Assembly: GCA_963989385.1 (NCBI GenBank)
Contig: OZ022498.1
Coordinates: 2,177,501-2,241,500 of the forward strand
From: Ctena decussata
Lineage: Eukaryota > Mollusca > Bivalvia > Lucinida > Lucinidae
Direction: 5' to 3'
Length of the DNA stretch: 64,000 nt
Shown: positions 47,601 through 56,119 of the stretch, in pieces
Position numbering within the stretch: the stretch's first letter is position 1
How the letters are laid out: each line of letters starts with the position of its first letter
Notes under the pieces: model-generated
What the model was told of the DNA's origin: nothing
The model's database searches: none
The model's input: only the letters and a program-made list of their open reading frames with translations
Translations under genes and position numbers: made by a program

Positions 47601-50600
47601 TCTCCTTACTTGAAAGTGGGGTCAAGGTCACCAAAAGGAGGATAAAATCCTTCCAAAAAGAATTTGCTTCCAGAGGAGCAAATTCTTTCCTTTAAGTGTT
47701 GTCCTCTATTGACAAGGGAGGCAAAATTGAAAATGGCAGTTGCTTCCCTTGAATGTACCCTAGGGCTTTCTCCTTTATGCAAGCCTGATTTAGGTATTTC
47801 GGGTTATTTCAGAAGAGGAAAGGAGGAAAAACTAAATATTCTTGCATCCCAGATAAGGATATCTGTGTATTTTGCTAGGGTTAGAAATTCTTATATTACC
47901 CTGGTTATCTGACCCGTGGGTGGGATAAAAAAAGAAGTTTTCGCTTGACTTTGGTTTGCATTGGTTGTATTGGACGTCACGTAACTTCATCTATAGCTGA
48001 CATCATAACAACGTCAGGTATCAGAACAGTTGTCAAAATGGCGGACGTCACAATGCAGTGTCTAGAGGAATCTTTGATGTAATTAAAGCTTCAGCCCTTA
48101 AAGGTATGCAAGAAAAAGAACCTACTATGAGTGTGAGGTACAGGTACGGATAGACAAATCTGTCCCTCGTGTCACTGTTTGGCATCACTCGACAAGCCTT
48201 GTGATGCTAAAGAGTGACCCTTGGGACAGATCTGTCTATCCGTACCTCGCACTCATGACAGATTCTTATATTATGATACCTCTTCCTTCTGCTCCTTCAA
48301 CATCTGATCCAAGATGGGCATTAACCAGTCTTCAAACTTGCAGTAGTTATCATTGGGAACCAGCAGATTACCAATCCTGTTGATACCTTTCTCCCGGAGT
48401 TCTCTGCCCCTGAGAGTAAAATCTCCAAGGTATGTAGAGGCCATACACTTGATGAAGTCTTCCTCTATACCCCCTGCTGTGGTCACTATACAATCAACCT
48501 GAATAAATAATTCAAAATATAATATTAATACTTTCAGCACCAAAATTAAAATAGTTGAACTTGCAAACAGCGTAGGTCCTGATGAGGCCCATCATGAGCC
48601 ACCTCATCTGGATCTACACTGTTTGCACTCTAGTCTTTCAATTCTTAATACGAACGAGCTTCGACGAAACATTTTTTTAAAAATTTGCAGACATTAATTT
48701 TGCCATCTGCTTTTGTGGCGCTTTAAATGTTAATTGGTACTTAAAGCTTAGACACGAACAACTGGGGCCGGTTGTTCAAAACTAACGATGCCCTTAGTTA
48801 ACGTTCCGTTAAAATCTAAAAAATTAATACCTCGAATATGCCAATATTTTTTGTTGAAAAAATGTGAGAAGCTTTTGCATTGCAAAAGCTTCTCACAATT
48901 TTTCAACAAAAAATATCAGTGTATTTGGTAATAAAGCCATGACACACTTAACGAATTGACCTCTTTACGAGCTCGTTAGGCTAACAATGCTTTGAACAAC
49001 TAGACCCTGGTAGTTAAAGAAGTATACACTTATACTGTAGAACTTCAATGGAACAAACCTTGATGGCTCATTTACCATGCCTGGTTAAAACTCATTCTTG
49101 GGTCCCTAAAGCTCAATCTATATAGAAACTAATAACCCTGGATGGCTAGAACTACCTTTGGGTTGAACTAATTTTCATGGTCCCAAACCTGTTTGAGCCA
49201 TTGAAGTTCTACTGTATCTGGTATTCCAAGGTTGCAATGAACATGTATTCATAGCCAAAATCATAAAATTCCTTTTCCTGGCATTTCAAATTTCCTTGAC
49301 CACTTTGCAAAATTTCCTAACCTTCCATTGACCTTGAGCCATTCCAGTTTTACAATATGCTATAAAACTGTATTTCAGCCACAACATGATAAAAGCAACA
49401 AAATGGAATGTGTGCCTAGCTAAAACTCAGATCCTAGTAGGCATCAGCCCAGTCTGATCAGTCATCCCTGTCAGCATGGAGGTAGCTTAGATCCTTAGCT
49501 ACTCTTTAAGTGCACAATGAAGACTCTGATTAGACTGGGTGATGTCCAGACTGATCTGAATCTTTGCTGTATCCACATGCCACTGCTGGGTTTGTCTTGT
49601 CACGGCTCATTTATTTACGATGGTGTTTTCCCCCTCTAAATTGACCCAAAATATGAGCCGCGACACGACAAAACCAACAATGTGGTTGTGCGCCCAGCGC
49701 AGACTCAGATCAGCCTGGGCATCCGCCCAGTCTGATCAGAATACTCGCTTTGTGCTTAAAGGGTAGCTAAGGGTCTGAGCTACCTCCATGCGGGCAGCAA
49801 AGACTGATCAGACTGGGCAAATGCCCAGGCTGATCTGAGTGTGCGCAGGGCGCGCAACCACATTGTTGGTTTTCTCGTGTCGCTGCTCATATCTAAAACA
49901 ATCTTGTGTAATTCTGCAGTAAAAACAATTCCAAAATCCAGATCTGTCTTATGACAGACCTAGATTTTTGGGGGTGTTTTTGAAGGATAAATACTTGTCT
50001 TATGACCAAACAAGTACAGTTGTCCTCTTTCTCCCCCCTCTCCCCCCACTCCCTCTCCATCAACCTTCCTAAAAACAGATTTTATTTAGAATAGGCAGCG
50101 TGAGAATATTTTCATGATATATTGTAATACTGTTCCCCTCTGCTTCCAGGCAACCCTGCCCTTTTTTCAGCTTACCCTGCCCCTTTTAACAGTCTGGGGA
50201 AAACACTAGAACTGGCCTCCTGTGTATCTGGTATTTCTATAATTCTTACCATATTATGCTGCACAAGATATCTGATGAGCTCTCGGAGTCCTGACGATAT
50301 CAGGTTAGACGTGTAGCTGAAGAAGATGGTACAGTTGGTCTGCCGTCGACCTCTGCCAGTGAGGTCATACTCCCTCACCTTGTCAGCGGGTACTGGCTCT
50401 AACTTACTGTCTATCTGAAAATCCAAATTTGCTAGTTGTTCAAAAATTTCTAACATCATATGCTTAGGCAAACAGTATAGACCTAAATCAGACTGCTCCT
50501 GAAGGTGTTGCCTGATCAGGGACTACACTGTTTGCAATCCCCAGAGCCCTAGATAAGAGGGAGTATTTGGTGATAACTAGGGATAATTTTTAATAATTCT

Positions 50601-51309
50601 GGATAAAAACATATGTTGTGACCCCTCATCTGAACCGTCTCGTCGAGACGGTTCAGTTGAGGGGTCACAACATATGGTTTCAATGAGAAATAAAGAAAAT
50701 TATCTTTCAGTTATCACCAAATACTCCTCTTATCTAGAGCTCTGAATCCCACCAAATGTTTTTAGAAAAAATATCTCTATAATCTTTTTTCTTTGACTTT
50801 TCACAGGGACAAGGCATACAAAATTCAAGAACAAATACCATACTGCTCAACTTTTTTGAAAATTAAATGAACTATTTCAGGTGTCCCAAATTTTAGAACT
50901 TCTTTTGGCACTTCCTTCAAATTAAATTGTTCAATATTTCATCTTATTTTATGATTAAAACATACTCAGTGACCACCTAATCAGAGAGAGAGAGTTTTAA
51001 GAAGCAGCCCGTGTAAGTATGTATTAAATTTATGGATATTTAATCACAATTATACCTAAAAAATAAAATATTCCAACTTATTAGACATACAATGTATTAG
51101 AAAATACTATAAGTTACCATTTTGTTGATCTCCATTACTGCTTTTCCAAAGTTCAAAGCCTGGAAGCCAGACCTCGTGTAGGATTTGAGCAGTTCATGAT
51201 AGTCCACACCGGCATTAAAATCATATCCTCGCACAGTCTCGCTGTCCTCCGGCATTTCCTCACTCTTCACCAACACAGCATCAGTAGCTATAGACGGTGG
51301 TCCAGCCAT
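35528..51309 (-). CDS. DHPS: Deoxyhypusine synthase, complete gene (8 coding exons)
   Basis: Joined exons on the minus strand are 51309-51118, 50414-50250, 48498-48280, 46367-46281, 45316-45211, 44394-44291, 39588-39463 and 35623-35528. Their total is 1095 nt, or 364 residues plus a stop, against about 369 in vertebrates. The cytosolic, NAD-dependent enzyme transfers the aminobutyl group of spermidine to one lysine of the eIF5A precursor, the first step of hypusine formation. Visible family blocks are [90 protein letters not shown] and [18 protein letters not shown]. The last holds the catalytic lysine, residue 324 here (codon 39490-39492), equivalent to human K329. All introns are GT-AG and in phase. 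The ATG at 51309 gives the expected N-terminal length. Confidence 0.97.
35679..35883. mobile_element. Palindromic foldback MITE, family 1, copy 4 (near-perfect)
   Basis: An almost perfect 205-bp palindrome from CAGAGCTCTAGATAAGACGG to its complement, with CTCGACGAG at the centre. GGTAC flanks both sides (35674-35678, 35884-35888). It lies in DHPS intron 7, 55 bp from exon 8. Confidence 0.85.
35894..36043 (-). mobile_element. SINE 3' portion (GGTTAACCGCTTAGGA family), copy 1
   Basis: Read on the minus strand it contains ACTGGTGAAAG, GGTTAACCGCTTAGGACCTC, GTGTGGTTAGGTTAACTGAC and the tail GTTTACCGTGGACGTTAAAC. The same segment occurs on the plus strand at 58363-58498 and 63723-63880. The tRNA-like head is missing here. 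Confidence 0.75.
36085..36745 (+). pseudogene. LINE reverse-transcriptase C-terminal remnant
   Basis: Frame-interrupted similarity to the region after the polymerase domain of non-LTR retrotransposons. Readable pieces in order are [86 protein letters not shown] and [11 protein letters not shown]. Frameshifts and stops break it, and the catalytic domain is absent. It lies in DHPS intron 7. Confidence 0.75.
36793..39187 (+). mobile_element. Helentron/pearl-like module K (direct repeat of module L)
   Basis: Opens AAACAAGTAGCCCAAAGGGC and GCTCACCTGAGAG, and closes with an ACGGACGACGG tract and a hairpin CTCACCTCTGAGC/GCTCAGGTGAGCTA. The core has about eight units of roughly 147 bp (37440-38570), each with AGCCACAGTGACCTTGACC and CTTGCTCGAGATATTGTCAT. 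On both sides are larger units of about 170 bp with ACGCTCAAGGGCAGCTAACT. It is highly similar along its length to 41919-44176. Located in DHPS intron 7. Confidence 0.8.
39463..39588 (-). CDS. DHPS: DHPS coding exon 7 (catalytic lysine)
   Basis: A phase-0 exon of 42 codons, [20 protein letters not shown] to KKDATPVK. It contains [13 protein letters not shown]; its lysine is the active-site residue that forms the enzyme-butylimine intermediate in the human enzyme. Because the length is a multiple of three and both edges are phase 0, its loss would leave the frame intact. Donor GTATTG, acceptor ATACTCAG. Confidence 0.96.
39883..39975 (+). mobile_element. tRNA-like SINE fragment
   Basis: Box A-like TGGCTGAGTGG and box B-like GGCTCAAATCC are at tRNA spacing, but acceptor pairing is missing. 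Not a functional tRNA. Confidence 0.45.
40047..41440 (+). mobile_element. Helentron/pearl-like module M
   Basis: Starts with the hairpin GTTGTCAGAAGACAAC, then GAAGCGCGCC. Ends with a GCGGACACTAACGCTAACAC tract and the hairpin GCCCTCCTTTGC/GCAAAGGCGTGCTA followed by AAAA. The core is a set of diverged units with GTCAAAGACACAGGAG-type sequence. It lies in DHPS intron 6, directly upstream of module L on the plus strand. Confidence 0.6.
41608..41831. mobile_element. Palindromic MITE, family 2, copy 4
   Basis: TGAGCCGCGACACGAGAAAA to the complement of TTGTGTCACGGCTCA. The coding-like frames across it are shadows. Confidence 0.8.
41919..44176 (+). mobile_element. Helentron/pearl-like module L (direct repeat of module K)
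   Basis: Same ends and internal order as 36793-39187, in the same orientation. It has about seven 147-bp units (42560-43540) instead of about eight, which accounts for most of the length difference (2258 against 2395 bp). It is preceded at the 3' end by a (GCAC)n/ACGGACGG tract. Located in DHPS intron 6. Confidence 0.8.
44291..44394 (-). CDS. DHPS: DHPS coding exon 6
   Basis: Two bases complete the aspartate codon split from exon 5, then [20 protein letters not shown] to TANANLM follows. Donor GTAAGT, acceptor TTTCTCACAG. Confidence 0.95.
44557..44730. mobile_element. pogo-like MITE
   Basis: Ends CAGTCGACCCTC and, on the other strand, CAATCAACTCTT, each flanked by TA. The interior is AT-rich with ATAAAG motifs. 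174 bp, non-coding. Confidence 0.65.
45211..45316 (-). CDS. DHPS: DHPS coding exon 5
   Basis: [20 protein letters not shown] to [10 protein letters not shown] plus one base; phase-1 donor GTAAGA, acceptor TTTATTTCAG. Confidence 0.95.
46040..46250. mobile_element. Family-4 MITE, long form
   Basis: AAGCAAACAGTGAAGACC and CTACACTGTATGCCATG arms with the GACTGCTCCAAAAGGAG centre, followed by the usual ATCTGCATCTTATTGATGCA tail. It ends about 30 bp from DHPS exon 4. Confidence 0.5.
46281..46367 (-). CDS. DHPS: DHPS coding exon 4
   Basis: Phase-0, 29 codons: [20 protein letters not shown] to YYWAHK. Donor GTGAGG, acceptor AATTTGCAG. Confidence 0.95.
46545..47494 (+). mobile_element. Helentron/pearl-like module G (GCTCGCC family, 5'-truncated)
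   Basis: Closely similar to module F at 19116-20236: the same TGACCTTGACATCAAGGTCA units, G-rich segments (GGGGGGTGGGGGTAGTACC), a GACGCCGACGCTGACGCGG tract and the TAGCTCTTCCTGAA/TTCAGGCGAGCTA hairpin followed by AAA. The 5' hairpin end is absent. Located in DHPS intron 3. Confidence 0.65.
47640..47765. mobile_element. Family-3 MITE
   Basis: AAAGAATTTGCTTCCAGAGG and AGCAAATTCTTTCC arms, with ATGGCAGTTGCTTCCCTTGA to the right. Confidence 0.6.
48127..48256. mobile_element. Foldback MITE next to DHPS exon 3
   Basis: Arms ATGAGTGTGAGGTACAGG and ACCTCGCACTCAT, with ACGGATAGACAAATCTGTCC facing GGACAGATCTGTCTATCCGT and TGGCATCAC facing GTGATGCTA. 130 bp, non-coding. It starts 23 bp below the DHPS exon 3 donor. 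Confidence 0.75.
48280..48498 (-). CDS. DHPS: DHPS coding exon 3
   Basis: Phase-0, 73 codons: [20 protein letters not shown] to LKEQKEE. Acceptor TTATTTATTCAG. The donor is GTATCA, weaker than its neighbours; it is the only in-frame donor before the stop at 48271. Confidence 0.94.
48558..48640. repeat. Family-4 hairpin, short form
   Basis: GCAAACAGCGTAGGTCC and GGATCTACACTGTTTGC arms around a GATGAGGC..CCTCATC centre. Confidence 0.7.
48770..49010. mobile_element. MITE with GTTGTTCAAA ends and a loopless inner palindrome
   Basis: Ends GGGGCCGGTTGTTCAAA and, on the other strand, AGGGTCTAGTTGTTCAAA. At 48846-48917 there is a nearly perfect palindrome of about 72 bp centred on TTTTGCATTGCAAAA, with no spacer. 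A related scrap may lie near 62275. Confidence 0.65.
49035..49214. mobile_element. pogo-like MITE (GTAGAACTTCAATGG ends), copy 1
   Basis: The right end, on the minus strand, starts CAGTAGAACTTCAATGG; the left matches as CTGTAGAACTTCAATGG. TA lies on both sides. A second copy is at 59465-59652. Confidence 0.7.
49375..49609. mobile_element. Palindromic MITE, family 2, copy 5 (diverged)
   Basis: TCAGCCACAACATGATAAAA to CTTGTCACGGCTCA. Clearly older than the adjacent copy at 49654. Confidence 0.65.
49654..49889. mobile_element. Palindromic MITE, family 2, copy 6
   Basis: TGAGCCGCGACACGACAAAA to the complement of TCTCGTGTCGCTGCTCA, with TA on each side. It is 44 bp from the diverged copy. Confidence 0.8.
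50250..50414 (-). CDS. DHPS: DHPS coding exon 2
   Basis: Phase-0, 55 codons: [20 protein letters not shown] to RYLVQHNM. Acceptor GGATTTTCAG, donor GTAAGA. Holds the YTSNLISSG block of the NAD/spermidine site. Confidence 0.95.
50460..50532. repeat. Family-4 hairpin, short form
   Basis: TTAGGCAAACAGTATAGACC and GACTACACTGTTTGC arms with CAGACTGCTCCTGAAGG in the centre. Confidence 0.65.
50542..50744. mobile_element. Palindromic foldback MITE, family 1, copy 5
   Basis: CAGAGCCCTAGATAAGAGGG to the complement, centred on GTCTCGTCGAGAC. AATCCC is duplicated on both sides (50536-50541, 50745-50750). In DHPS intron 1. Confidence 0.85.
51118..51309 (-). CDS. DHPS: DHPS coding exon 1 (start codon)
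   Basis: [20 protein letters not shown] to KAVMEINKM, 64 codons, phase-0 donor GTAACT. The block [15 protein letters not shown] is diagnostic. The minus strand reads CATCTAG 20-26 bp before the ATG, so an upstream non-coding exon cannot be excluded. Confidence 0.95.
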
Positions 51310-51775
51310 GTTCTACGCCTGGGATCTAGATGAAGTACCCTAATGTGCTTAAGTAGTGGGACACCTCGAACCATTAATTTTCCATCTGTCTCAAATGAAA
51401 AATAATGATTTTTAGGTGTCCCAGTAGTTAAGCACATATCTGTACAAAATTTAAGGTGAATGGGTACATTCTGAAGGGAAGAAACTCTGCCATTTTCATT
51501 TTTGTCTCCCTTCTCAAAAGGAGTTAACTCTTAAAGAAAAGAATTTGTTTTTTTAACACTAATGTTTTTTTCAATTTCAAAGTCTATGACCTTGACCTAT
51601 GGTCAGCAGACTCAGCACCAGGATCCAGATTTGTTTCAAGCTATAAGTAAACCCTGTGTACATAAAATCAAAAGATTCTATTCAAGTTTATTGAAATTAT
51701 AAGCAAACAAAGACAACTTAACTCACAATGTTAGTGCAAATGTTATACACATTTCAAAGTCTGTGACCTTGACCC
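51310..51775. other. DHPS upstream region; MITE scraps
   Basis: 51340-51430 shows inverted TGTGCTTAAGTAGTGGGACA and TGTCCCAGTAGTTAAGCACA pieces of a family-4-like element. 51450-51550 is a family-3 MITE half. No clear TATA box is seen. Confidence 0.4.
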
Positions 51776-52280
51776 TAGGTCAGCAGCAGCATCCTGAAGA
51801 TACAAGCTAATATGAATCCATTCAGGGCCAAAAATAAAATATTTTTAAGTTAACATTTCCCCTTCCTCGACCGACCCTAAAAAATGGATCTACCCATATT
51901 TAACACCTTTTTTCCCCCGAAGATTTGGGAATTAAAACTTTTTTTTTTTTCTTCACCAAAATTCATATCTTCCTATCAGAGGAATTTACTTTATTATTTT
52001 GCTATTTTCCAATGCAAAATTCTATTGCAAAATTCTAAATGAGACCTTCGGTCAGCAGCAGCATCTTGAAGATACAAGCTAATATGAATCCACTCTGGGC
52101 CAAAAGTTTCCCCTTTCTCGACCAACCCACCCTACTAAATAGCCCATCCCAAAAATATTTTTCCAAGATCTGGGAATTAATTATTTTTTTTACCAAAATT
52201 TATACCCTCCTATCAAGGGAATTAACTTTATTATTTTGTTCTTTTCCAATGCTAAATTCTATTGCAGAATCCTAAATGAA
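51776..52280 (+). repeat. Tandem duplication of about 250 bp
   Basis: Two diverged copies each contain GGTCAGCAGCAGCATC(C/T)TGAAG, ATACAAGCTAATATGAATCC, TTCCAATGC and ATTCTATTGCA. No coding sense is seen. Confidence 0.7.
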
Positions 52281-53000
52281 GCTGTTTTCCGTGGTTATGA
52301 TAAATTTCTCATATTCTGGAATTCCTTATCCAACTGTTCGAGAAAGAAAAAAAATTACCTACCACCCATTTTCTTTTTGACCAGGTCGTGTAAGGGGAAA
52401 CAAATATATTTTTTAAAGTTTGCCCTGCTTTTAGTCTATGAGAAATGGAGCTTAATGCAGTCTATTCTATTCTATCCTATAACCTTCTAAAACAGTTCAC
52501 AGGTGCTGAGTCTAGTAATATCTTATGCCTAACACATCAATGCGAAAAGTGGGCTTGCAGTATAGCTCTAAGTCTGAGCTTCATTACTGCAGCTATCCTG
52601 GCATCAACCCTACGGTCACATGTACATAGCTTGATTTCTATAATATAGTGTTTTTACTTTACCTATATTTGAATGACTGACTAAGCTTTGTGAAGTTTGT
52701 CAACTTTTTGTCATCCCTACATCTACATCACCGTGAAACTTCAGGAAGATATAGATAATTTAGGGTGTTGGGCAGTCAAATGCAGTATAATGCAGATTAC
52801 AAGGACACGGAAGAGGGAATGGTCCTCGATAACATAGAAACTATCAAGTCAGGGCTGAGGAAAAATCATGCCCGACTTGTCCCATTTCACTCAGGACAAT
52901 TAAAAAAATTTATTGTACTTGCCCTGGGACAACTATGAAAAAAGTATAAGGTTTCCTTTTTTAATTACAACAACTAGATTTTTGTTTGAGAAAAATACTT
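52281..53000. other. no gene seen
   Basis: AT-rich and without recognisable features. Confidence 0.4.
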
Positions 53001-53072
53001 AGGCAAACAGTGTGGACCCTGATCAGACCGCTCCTGCAGGAGCAGTCTGATCAGGGTCCACCCTGTTTGCCA
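53001..53072. repeat. Family-4 hairpin, near-perfect
   Basis: AGGCAAACAGTGTGGACCC and GGGTCCACCCTGTTTGCC arms with CTCCTGCAGGAG at the tip, about 35 bp per arm. Confidence 0.8.
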
Positions 53073-53359
53073 ATCAGATTTTTACAGTTACTTATTTAGA
53101 GTAGGGAATAAGATGATTGATTTTTTTTTTTTTTTTGAAATTTGGCAAAGAAAAGATGCCTGTGCTGAATTTTAAGGCTTTTAGGGTATCTAAAATGAGA
53201 GATTGGATTTGTCTCAATAAAAATGAGATAAATGTTTATGACTGAATATATATAATCCTTTAGTTTAAATAATGCAAACATCATATTTGCAGTTTTGGAC
53301 AAGTAATTTTTATGCCAGACAAATGAAGTCATTGAGCTTGTCAGCCACTCGATCATCTC

Positions 53360-53467
53360 GGGTCCATAGAAATACCGAAAAGCTCCGAAATACCGAAAAG
53401 CTCCGAAATACCGAAAAGCATAGAATTACCGAAAAGCACCCATATGTCATATTCTTTGCAAGAATAT
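53360..53467. repeat. MULE left terminal inverted repeat
   Basis: About 108 bp with four ACCGAAAAGC motifs, ending near TCATATTCTTTGCAAGAATA, a short palindrome. Confidence 0.8.
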
Positions 53468-53565
53468 TGGCTATAACATGGATCTGGGTGTATTATAAAG
53501 GGGTCCAGTAACTCATAACTAAAGGTTAATTGTGACTACCGTAAACACCAATATATCATATATTT

Positions 53566-54665
53566 TACCCGGGTATGATATACAACAGGGGATTAGTAAA
53601 GGTATCAAGTAACTCAAGTACTTTGTTATTACCGAAAAGCACCTATATGCCACATTATACGGGAACGTTAGTGATTTCGTGCATTACAAACGAATCAAGT
53701 AATTCATTTGTTACCTTGCTATGTACGACCCTTCCAGATGCGTGGTGGTGGTGTGTGTGTCGGTGAGGGATAGGGGGCGGTGGAGGGGGGGAATCCCTCA
53801 CACTAGTCCCTAGCCCTTATAAGAGAAGTAAACTGTCCATGAGAGTAATTGGTAAGCCTGTTTCGTGACTAATGAAATAAATTTCATGGACTTGCGGATG
53901 GGATGAAAATAGTAAGAAAGTCGTTGTTACTGCTTAATAACTTTATTACAAAATTCATTTTTAAAAGTAAAATCCTGTTTCTCCCAACTGGAACATGACG
54001 TCGAAATGCCGGGTGCACAGTGTGTGAGTTGACTCTGGAAAGGCGCTAGTTATAGCCTTGATCACAGCACTTCCTCATCTGTACCCTATACTAATTTGGC
54101 AAGATCTGTATCAACTAATTTCATCTTGAGGTCAGAATCAGAATCAGAATTGTTTAGTGGTGATACGTCCAAGGACAATCATTCATCAGGTGATAACAAA
54201 ACTGGCAGTACCTTTTAAAGTCGCTATTATCATGTAAAAAGACGGTGCGGATGAATACTGGGGAGTCATCTGAGGGGATTTCAGTCACAGACAGTTGTTT
54301 GAAGGACGTGACTGTCACGTGCATGTCGCATAACTGAAACGTCTTGTCCATCCCCCCCCTCCCCCCCCAGAATAGTGCTTCTTATATCCGCTATTTGTTC
54401 ATCATTATAAAGAATGGTGAATGGGGTTTTCCCTGATGTGCCAATTACGGATCTTACATACGGATGGTTATGAATTATGAAATACAAGTACGGCAACCAT
54501 ATAAAATTCCGATTATGATGACTATACCAATAAATATTCCTAAACACCGCTTCATCCCTCCACACCTTCGATAGATTAAATATGGCATATAGGTGCTTTT
54601 CGGTAAGAAAAAGAACATAATGAGTTACTTGATACATTTACCGAACGCCTGATGTATATCATACC
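53566..54665. mobile_element. Inner related inverted-repeat unit of the MULE
   Basis: The left arm has CCCGGGTATGATATACAAC, GGTATCAAGTAACTC and ACCGAAAAGCACCTATATGC. The right arm carries the complement of each in the same order. The shared ACCGAAAAGCACC shows kinship to the outer TIR. Either a nested older relative or a TIR that was duplicated inward. A target duplication was not found. Confidence 0.55.
54154..54637 (-). pseudogene. MULE transposase remnant, frameshifted
   Basis: Two overlapping frames appear to be one protein split at a G/C homopolymer (54350-54370): the first includes YWYSHHNRNFIWLPYLYF and GTSGKTPFTILYNDEQIADI; the second begins GMDKTFQLCDMHVTVTSFKQ and includes SPVFIRTVFLHDNSDFKRYC. 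The pattern of a D in G-D-K/R-T-F followed by a V-T..F/Y-K strand and a later P-V/I-F..F-L-H resembles the start of the DDE domain of invertebrate MULE transposases as I remember them. The later catalytic residues are missing, so it is non-functional. Confidence 0.5.
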
Positions 54666-54963
54666 CGGTGTTTTGGATAATAATACAGGGATTATTCTGG
54701 CCCAAGATTTTTGTGAGATAAAAATTCCCATTAGGTCAAAATTAATGAGAAATTTTCAAATCTGATGAGATTTTTTCTCTCGCTGGGTCAAAGTTAGTGA
54801 GAAAATTTCAGTTCCTGTTGATTCTTTTCATTGCAAGAAATATAAATCATAATGGTTAATATAAAGAAATTAGGTTTTGTTTTTCTTTATTTCCAACAAT
54901 TTATTAAGGAAAATAATTTCATTAAAATGATCAAATATCAACTTTCAAACAGTTTATCTCATA

Positions 54964-55192
54964 CCGTATAACCGTAATGATCCCAAGTTTTTTGACAGAT
55001 ATGTCTGGGCAAGCAGTGCAGACCCAGACCAGACTGCTCCTAGATTGGGGTCTTCACTGTTTGCCATTCCACCTGCATCTTTTGTAGGCATTACTATATG
55101 GTAGGTAGAACCTCAAGTCTTTGTTTGAACTTTAGGTTTACAGCAATTTTTTTTGGCTGTCAAAAAAATTTAGGAACATTACAGTAATTAAC
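54964..55192. mobile_element. Family-4 MITE, long form, inside the MULE
   Basis: CCGTAATGATCCCAAG on the left and the complement of TTTAGGAACATTACAGTAAT on the right, with the GCAAGCAGTGCAGACCCAGA hairpin between. Confidence 0.6.
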
Positions 55193-55221
55193 CCTTGTCA
55201 TGCTGAACCTGGATATGCCCC

Positions 55222-55303
55222 ATCTTTGCAAACAGTGCAGATTGAGATCAGATGGCTTCTGAAGAAGCTATCTGATCTGGATCTTCACTCTTTGTCATTC
55301 AGT
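55222..55303. repeat. Family-4 hairpin, short form
   Basis: TTTGCAAACAGTGCAGATTG and GGATCTTCACTCTTTG arms; CAGATGGCTTCTGAAGAAGC at the tip. Confidence 0.6.
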
Positions 55304-55952
55304 TTCTGAAATTGTAAGAATAAATTACATCAAGAAATCTGACTAGTTGATAATCAGAAGTGTGATTTGACAGGGGCCTTGCTGTTATTATTTTCGTCGA
55401 CCCACGCCCCCCCCCCCCGACCCAGGGTTTTCAGCTTGTTTATCCACTTTCTCGGTCTTGGAAGGCAGATAATGGGGTCGCCGAGGTCTCTAAAGTGGAG
55501 CAAAACTATCTCAAAATGCCCTCTCGGCTCATTTGGGCCGATATCAGTTTTCTATTCTTCGTTTCTGCCTTTGAAGACTCCATTTTGCAATGAACTACAA
55601 AAACGCTTGCAAAATATGAAACACTGATAGCAGAATTTCGCAAGAAGCTTTGCAGTGACATAGACGATGCTGGTTACCGGCATATGTAATGCAAGTCGTT
55701 TGGCGCCAAACATTTCCGGAAACCAAACCCTACAAAACAATCTGAATGTACCGAAATGGTCCGCATGTGCGAATATAGAAAAACACGGTGCGAATTGAAA
55801 GAATTTCTCGGTGCGATTTTTTTTCTCAATCAGCGAACTTTTTTGCGATTTCGTGTAAAAAAATGCGAGAATATCGCGAAATCGCGCCAGAAAATTATCC
55901 CTGATAATAATGACCCTCAGAAGTTACTTGGCCGCTTTTAAATACATCCAGA

Positions 55953-56063
55953 CCCATATTCTTGCAAAGAATATGACATGTGGGTGCTTTTCGGTAATTC
56001 TATGCTTTTCGGTATTTCGTAGCTTTTCGGTATTTCGGTGCTTTTCGGTAATTCTATGGACCG
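55953..56063. repeat. MULE right terminal inverted repeat
   Basis: Complement of the left TIR, with GCTTTTCGGT repeated four times, ending CTATGGACCG. Confidence 0.8.
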
Positions 56064-56119
56064 GATCATCTCTACTAAAATTGAAGTTACATTAAGTTAT
56101 CATACAAATCTTTTTCTTT

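Larger units (their letters stand above)
53360..56063 (-). mobile_element. Mutator-like (MULE) element, 2.7 kb
   Basis: Long terminal inverted repeats of about 108 bp start GGGTCCATAGAAATACCG on the left and, on the minus strand, CGGTCCATAGAATTACCG on the right. The 9-bp GATCATCTC is duplicated exactly at both sides (53351-53359, 56064-56072); 9 bp is the usual Mutator duplication. Within each TIR the motif ACCGAAAAGC recurs four times at about 17-20 bp spacing, plausible transposase binding sites. A second, related pair of inverted repeats lies inside (53566-53660 and 54570-54665). A frameshifted transposase remnant sits at 54154-54637 on the minus strand. Confidence 0.8.

Noticed and set aside
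54347..55412. Poly-C/poly-G runs as possible functional motifs
   Set aside because: Simple homopolymer tracts, also found at 14845 and 19342; most likely slippage products inside transposons.
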